A stretch of DNA of 11,998 bases from Azohydromonas lata NBRC 102462 (GTDB taxonomy: Bacteria; Pseudomonadota; Gammaproteobacteria; Burkholderiales; Burkholderiaceae_C): assembly GCA_945878385.1 (NCBI GenBank), contig CAMCTE010000066.1, positions 1 through 11,998 of the forward strand. The letters run 5' to 3'. The position numbers were made by a program, and so were the translations under genes. The notes under the pieces were generated by a model. That model did not search any database, was not told where the DNA came from, and was given only the letters and a program-made list of their open reading frames with translations. Of the stretch, positions 8,482 to 11,998 are shown in pieces (within the stretch, counting starts at the first letter, position 1; the number at the start of each line of letters is the position of its first letter).

Positions 8482-11400
8482 TCAGTTCTTCTCAAGTTCA
8501 ATGTCAATGCCCAGAGACCGGATTTCCTTGACCAGCACGTTGAACGACTCCGGCATGCCGGCGTCGATGGCGTGCTCGCCCTTGACGATGTTTTCGTAGA
8601 CCTTGGTGCGGCCGTTGACGTCGTCAGACTTCACGGTCAGCATTTCCTGCAGCACATACGACGCGCCGTAGGCTTCCAGGGCCCACACTTCCATCTCGCC
8701 GAAACGCTGGCCACCGAACTGCGCCTTGCCGCCCAGCGGTTGCTGGGTGACGAGCGAGTACGGTCCCGTGGAGCGGGCGTGCATCTTGTCGTCCACCAGG
8801 TGGTGCAACTTCAGCACATGCATGTAGCCCACGGTCACCGGGCGCTCGAAGGCGTCGCCCGTGCGGCCGTCGTGCAGAGTAGCCTGCGTGCGAGTGGCCG
8901 TGAGGCCCTTGCGTGCGGCGATCTCTTCCGGGTAGGCCAGTTGCAGCATGCCGCGGATCTCCTCTTCAGCCGCGCCGTCAAAGACGGGCGTGGCGAAGGT
9001 GACGCCGTGCTGCAGGTTGCCGGCCATCTCCAGCACCTCGGCGTCGGACATGGACTTGATGTCCTCGGACTTGCCGCCGCTTTGGTTGTAGAGTTGGTCG
9101 AGCACCTGGCGCACTTCAGCGGCCTTGGCATGCTCCTGGAGCATGTTGCCAATGCGCTGGCCGATGCCTTTGGCAGCCCAGCCCAGGTGCACTTCCAGCA
9201 CCTGACCCACGTTCATGCGCGAAGGCACGCCCAGCGGATTGAGCACGATATCGCACGGCGTGCCGTCGGCCCTGTAGGGCATGTCCTCGACGGGCACGAT
9301 CTTGGAGACCACGCCCTTGTTGCCGTGGCGGCCGGCCATCTTGTCGCCAGGCTGCAGGCGGCGCTTGACAGCCAAGTAAACCTTGACCATCTTGAGCACG
9401 CCCGCGGGCAGCTCGTCGCCCTGCGTGAGCTTCTTGCGCTTTTCCTCGAAAGCCAGGTCGAAACTGTGGCGCGTGGCGTCCAAGGAGTTCTTGACGCTCT
9501 CGAGCTGGTTGGCCACTTCCTCTTCGGCCGGGCGAATGTCGAACCAATGATGGCGCTCGACTTCATCGAGCAGTTCACGCGTGATGGTGGTGCCCTTGAC
9601 GATCTTCTTCGGGCCGCCGTTGGCCACACGGCCGATCAACAGCTTGGCGATACGGTCGAAGGCGTCGGCCTCCACGATGCGCAGCTGGTCGTTCAGGTCC
9701 AAGCGGAAGCGCTTGAGTTCATCGTCGATGATCTGCTGGGCGCGCTTGTCGCGCTGGATGCCTTCGCGGGTGAAGACCTGCACATCGATGACGGTGCCGC
9801 TGGTGCCTTGGTCCACGCGCAGCGAGGTGTCCTTCACATCGGAAGCCTTCTCGCCGAAGATGGCGCGCAACAGCTTTTCTTCCGGGGTGAGGGTGGTCTC
9901 GCCCTTGGGCGTGACCTTGCCCACCAGCACATCGCCGGGGCTGACTTCGGCACCGATGTAGACGATACCCGACTCGTCCAAGCGGGCCAGTTGCTGCTCG
10001 CTCAGATTCGGGATGTCTCGGGTGATTTCTTCGCTGCCCAGCTTGGTGTCGCGGGCCATCACCACCAGTTCCTCGATGTGGATTGAGGTGTAGCGGTCGT
10101 CGGACACCACCTTCTCGGAGATCAGGATGGAGTCTTCGAAGTTGTAGCCGTTCCAGGGCATGAAGGCCACCAGCATGTTCTGGCCCAGGGCCAGTTCGCC
10201 GATGTCGGTGGAGGCGCCGTCGGCGATGATGTCGCCGCCGGTGACCACATCACCGCGCTTGACGATGGGGCGCTGGTGGATGTTGGTGTTCTGGTTGGAA
10301 CGCTGGTACTTGATGAGGTTGTAAATGTCCACACCCACTTCACCGGCCAGTGCTTCTGCGTCGTTGACGCGGATCACGATGCGGTTGGTGTCGACATAGT
10401 CCACCACGCCACCGCGACGGGCGGCCACCACGGTGCCGCTGTCCTTGGCAGCCACACGCTCCACGCCGGTACCCACAAACGCCTTTTCAGGACGCAGGGT
10501 AGGCACAGCCTGGCGCTGCATGTTCGCGCCCATCAACGCGCGGTTGGCGTCGTCGTGCTCCAGGAAGGGCACGAGCGAAGCGGCCACCGACACGATCTGC
10601 GTGGGGGCCACGTCCATGTACTGCACGCGCTCGGGTGATACCAGCACCGATTCACCGCTTTCGCGGGCCGACACCAGTTCGTCGATCAGTGCGCCGTTGT
10701 CGTCGAGCGAGGCGTTGGCCTGCGCGATGACGTACTTGCCTTCCTGGATGGCCGACAGGTAGTCGATCTGGTCGGTGACCTTGCCGTCCATCACCTGGCG
10801 ATACGGCGTCTCGAGGAAGCCGTATTCATTCAGGCGGGCGTACAGGGCCAGCGAGTTGATCAGACCGATGTTCGGACCTTCCGGCGTCTCGATCGGGCAG
10901 ACGCGGCCGTAGTGCGTGGGGTGCACATCGCGCACTTCAAAGCCGGCACGCTCGCGGGTCAGACCGCCCGGGCCCAGGGCCGACACCCGACGCTTGTGCG
11001 TGATCTCGGACAGGGGGTTGGTCTGGTCCATGAACTGCGACAACTGCGAGGCACCGAAGAACTCCTTGAGTGCCGCAGAGATCGGCTTGGAGTTGATCAG
11101 GTCGTGCGGCATCAGTGCTTCGGTTTCGGCCTGGCCCAGACGCTCCTTCACAGCCTTCTCGATACGGGCCAAGCCCGAGCGGTACTGGTTTTCGGCCAGT
11201 TCGCCCACGCAACGCACGCGACGATTGCCCAGGTGGTCGATGTCATCGACTTCGCCGCGCCCATTGCGCAGTTCCACCAGAATCTTCACCACATCGAGGA
11301 TGTCCTCGTTGGACAGCGTCATCGCGCCTTCGGGCGTGTCGCGTCCCACACGGGCGTTGAACTTCATCCGACCCACACGAGACAGGTCGTAGGTGTCGGG

Positions 11401-11998
11401 GTTGTAGAACAGGCGACCAAACAGGGCCTGCACCGCATCTTCGGTGGGCGGCTCGCCGGGGCGCATCATTCGGTAGATGGCCACGCGGGCGGCGAGTTCG
11501 TCGGCGGTCTCATCGCTGGCCAGGGTCTGGCTGATGTAGGCGCCTTCGTCAAGCTCATTGGTGTAGAGGGCTTGGAAGTCCTTCACACCGGCCTGGCGCA
11601 ACTTCTTGAGCAGCGCTTCGGTGATCTCGTCGTTGGCCTTGGCGATCAGCTCACCCGTGTCGGCGTCGACCATGTTGCGGGCCATCACGCGACCCACGAG
11701 GTAGTCTTCCGGCACGCTGATGTGCGTGGTGCCGCCCTGCTCCAGCGTGCGCAGGTGACGCGCGGTGATGCGCTTGTCCTTTTCCACCACGACAGTACCG
11801 CTCTTGTCGGTGATGTCGAATCGGGCAATCTCGCCCTTCAGGCGATCGGCGACGAATTCCATCTGGGCGCCGGCGTCCATCAGGCGGAAGCTGTCGAAGA
11901 CGAAGAAGTGCGCCAGGATCTGCTCGGGGTTCAGGCCGATGGCCTTCAGCAGGATGGTGACCGGCATCTTGCGGCGGCGGTCGACGCGGAAGTACAGG
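8482..11998 (-). CDS. rpoB: DNA-directed RNA polymerase subunit beta (N-terminus beyond window)
   Basis: Second-largest subunit of the core polymerase, forming one side of the active-site cleft and the rifampicin pocket. 1171 codons are visible, beginning LYFRVDRRRKMPVTILL at the window edge; roughly the first 200 residues of a family of about 1370 lie outside. The internal ATG at 11967 is not the start, because conserved beta sequence continues upstream of it. Rifampicin cluster I lies at about 10975-11043: SQFMDQTN and ITHKRRVSAL keep the wild-type residues equivalent to E. coli Q513, D516, H526, R529 and S531. The active-site motif GDKMAGRHGNKG, with its two conserved lysines, is at 9313-9348, and GGKAQFGGQRFGEMEVWALE lies near the C-terminus, which ends IDIELEKN. 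Nothing suggests a frameshift or truncation. Confidence 0.99.
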   Translation of the reverse strand, partial: LYFRVDRRRKMPVTILLKAIGLNPEQILAHFFVFDSFRLMDAGAQMEFVADRLKGEIARFDITDKSGTVVVEKDKRITARHLRTLEQGGTTHISVPEDYLVGRVMARNMVDADTGELIAKANDEITEALLKKLRQAGVKDFQALYTNELDEGAYISQTLASDETADELAARVAIYRMMRPGEPPTEDAVQALFGRLFYNPDTYDLSRVGRMKFNARVGRDTPEGAMTLSNEDILDVVKILVELRNGRGEVDDIDHLGNRRVRCVGELAENQYRSGLARIEKAVKERLGQAETEALMPHDLINSKPISAALKEFFGASQLSQFMDQTNPLSEITHKRRVSALGPGGLTRERAGFEVRDVHPTHYGRVCPIETPEGPNIGLINSLALYARLNEYGFLETPYRQVMDGKVTDQIDYLSAIQEGKYVIAQANASLDDNGALIDELVSARESGESVLVSPERVQYMDVAPTQIVSVAASLVPFLEHDDANRALMGANMQRQAVPTLRPEKAFVGTGVERVAAKDSGTVVAARRGGVVDYVDTNRIVIRVNDAEALAGEVGVDIYNLIKYQRSNQNTNIHQRPIVKRGDVVTGGDIIADGASTDIGELALGQNMLVAFMPWNGYNFEDSILISEKVVSDDRYTSIHIEELVVMARDTKLGSEEITRDIPNLSEQQLARLDESGIVYIGAEVSPGDVLVGKVTPKGETTLTPEEKLLRAIFGEKASDVKDTSLRVDQGTSGTVIDVQVFTREGIQRDKRAQQIIDDELKRFRLDLNDQLRIVEADAFDRIAKLLIGRVANGGPKKIVKGTTITRELLDEVERHHWFDIRPAEEEVANQLESVKNSLDATRHSFDLAFEEKRKKLTQGDELPAGVLKMVKVYLAVKRRLQPGDKMAGRHGNKGVVSKIVPVEDMPYRADGTPCDIVLNPLGVPSRMNVGQVLEVHLGWAAKGIGQRIGNMLQEHAKAAEVRQVLDQLYNQSGGKSEDIKSMSDAEVLEMAGNLQHGVTFATPVFDGAAEEEIRGMLQLAYPEEIAARKGLTATRTQATLHDGRTGDAFERPVTVGYMHVLKLHHLVDDKMHARSTGPYSLVTQQPLGGKAQFGGQRFGEMEVWALEAYGASYVLQEMLTVKSDDVNGRTKVYENIVKGEHAIDAGMPESFNVLVKEIRSLGIDIELEKN

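Noticed and set aside
8572..10086. A 504-codon plus-strand open frame antisense to rpoB
   Set aside because: Same composition artefact; rpoB is certain on the minus strand.
11965..11967. Internal ATG of rpoB as the gene start
   Set aside because: Conserved beta-subunit residues (LYFRVDRRRK) continue in frame upstream to the window edge, so the true start lies outside.

Overview
The window is a GC-rich chromosomal segment carrying the RNA polymerase genes rpoB and rpoC and the start of the str (streptomycin) operon, rpsL-rpsG-fusA. Protein wording (EF-G, S7, S12, beta and beta'), the 1410-residue beta' and the gene order point to a betaproteobacterium, most likely order Burkholderiales and a Comamonadaceae-like member. 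That placement is inference from remembered family sequences, not from a search.

Layout, read along the minus strand in the direction of transcription: rpoB (11998 to 8482, its start lies beyond the window edge), a 58-base gap, rpoC (8423 to 4191) and a strong intrinsic terminator (4132-4168). Next comes an accessory gene for a cytoplasmic TPR repeat protein with a C-terminal GT-B glycosyltransferase domain (4008 to 2074). The only plus-strand gene follows: a small PIN-domain ribonuclease-like protein (1651-2127), whose 3' end overlaps the TPR gene tail to tail by 54 bases. Then come the rpsL promoter and a structured leader (about 1628 to 1505), rpsL (1504 to 1127), a 181-base hairpin-rich spacer, rpsG (945 to 475), and the first 152 codons of fusA (456 to 1, running off the left edge). 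No gap without a gene exceeds 182 bases, and I see no RNA gene, insertion sequence, CRISPR array or attachment site.

The core genes work together in the obvious way: rpoB and rpoC encode the two large RNA polymerase subunits, while rpsL, rpsG and fusA encode two 30S proteins and elongation factor G. The two accessory genes split what is often a nearly continuous rpoBC-str block and are probably lineage-specific. The PIN gene has no antitoxin partner in view, and its start codon lies inside the rpsL promoter.

The items most worth a second look are non-coding: a hairpin ending at the rpsL start codon that holds the only SD-like bases in its loop; a second hairpin and a T-tract further up the rpsL leader; two near-consensus -10 boxes sharing the same bases on opposite strands between rpsL and the PIN gene; and several hairpins, one with a GNRA loop, in the rpsL-rpsG spacer, where E. 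coli has its S7 feedback site. I found no convincing new multi-gene system.
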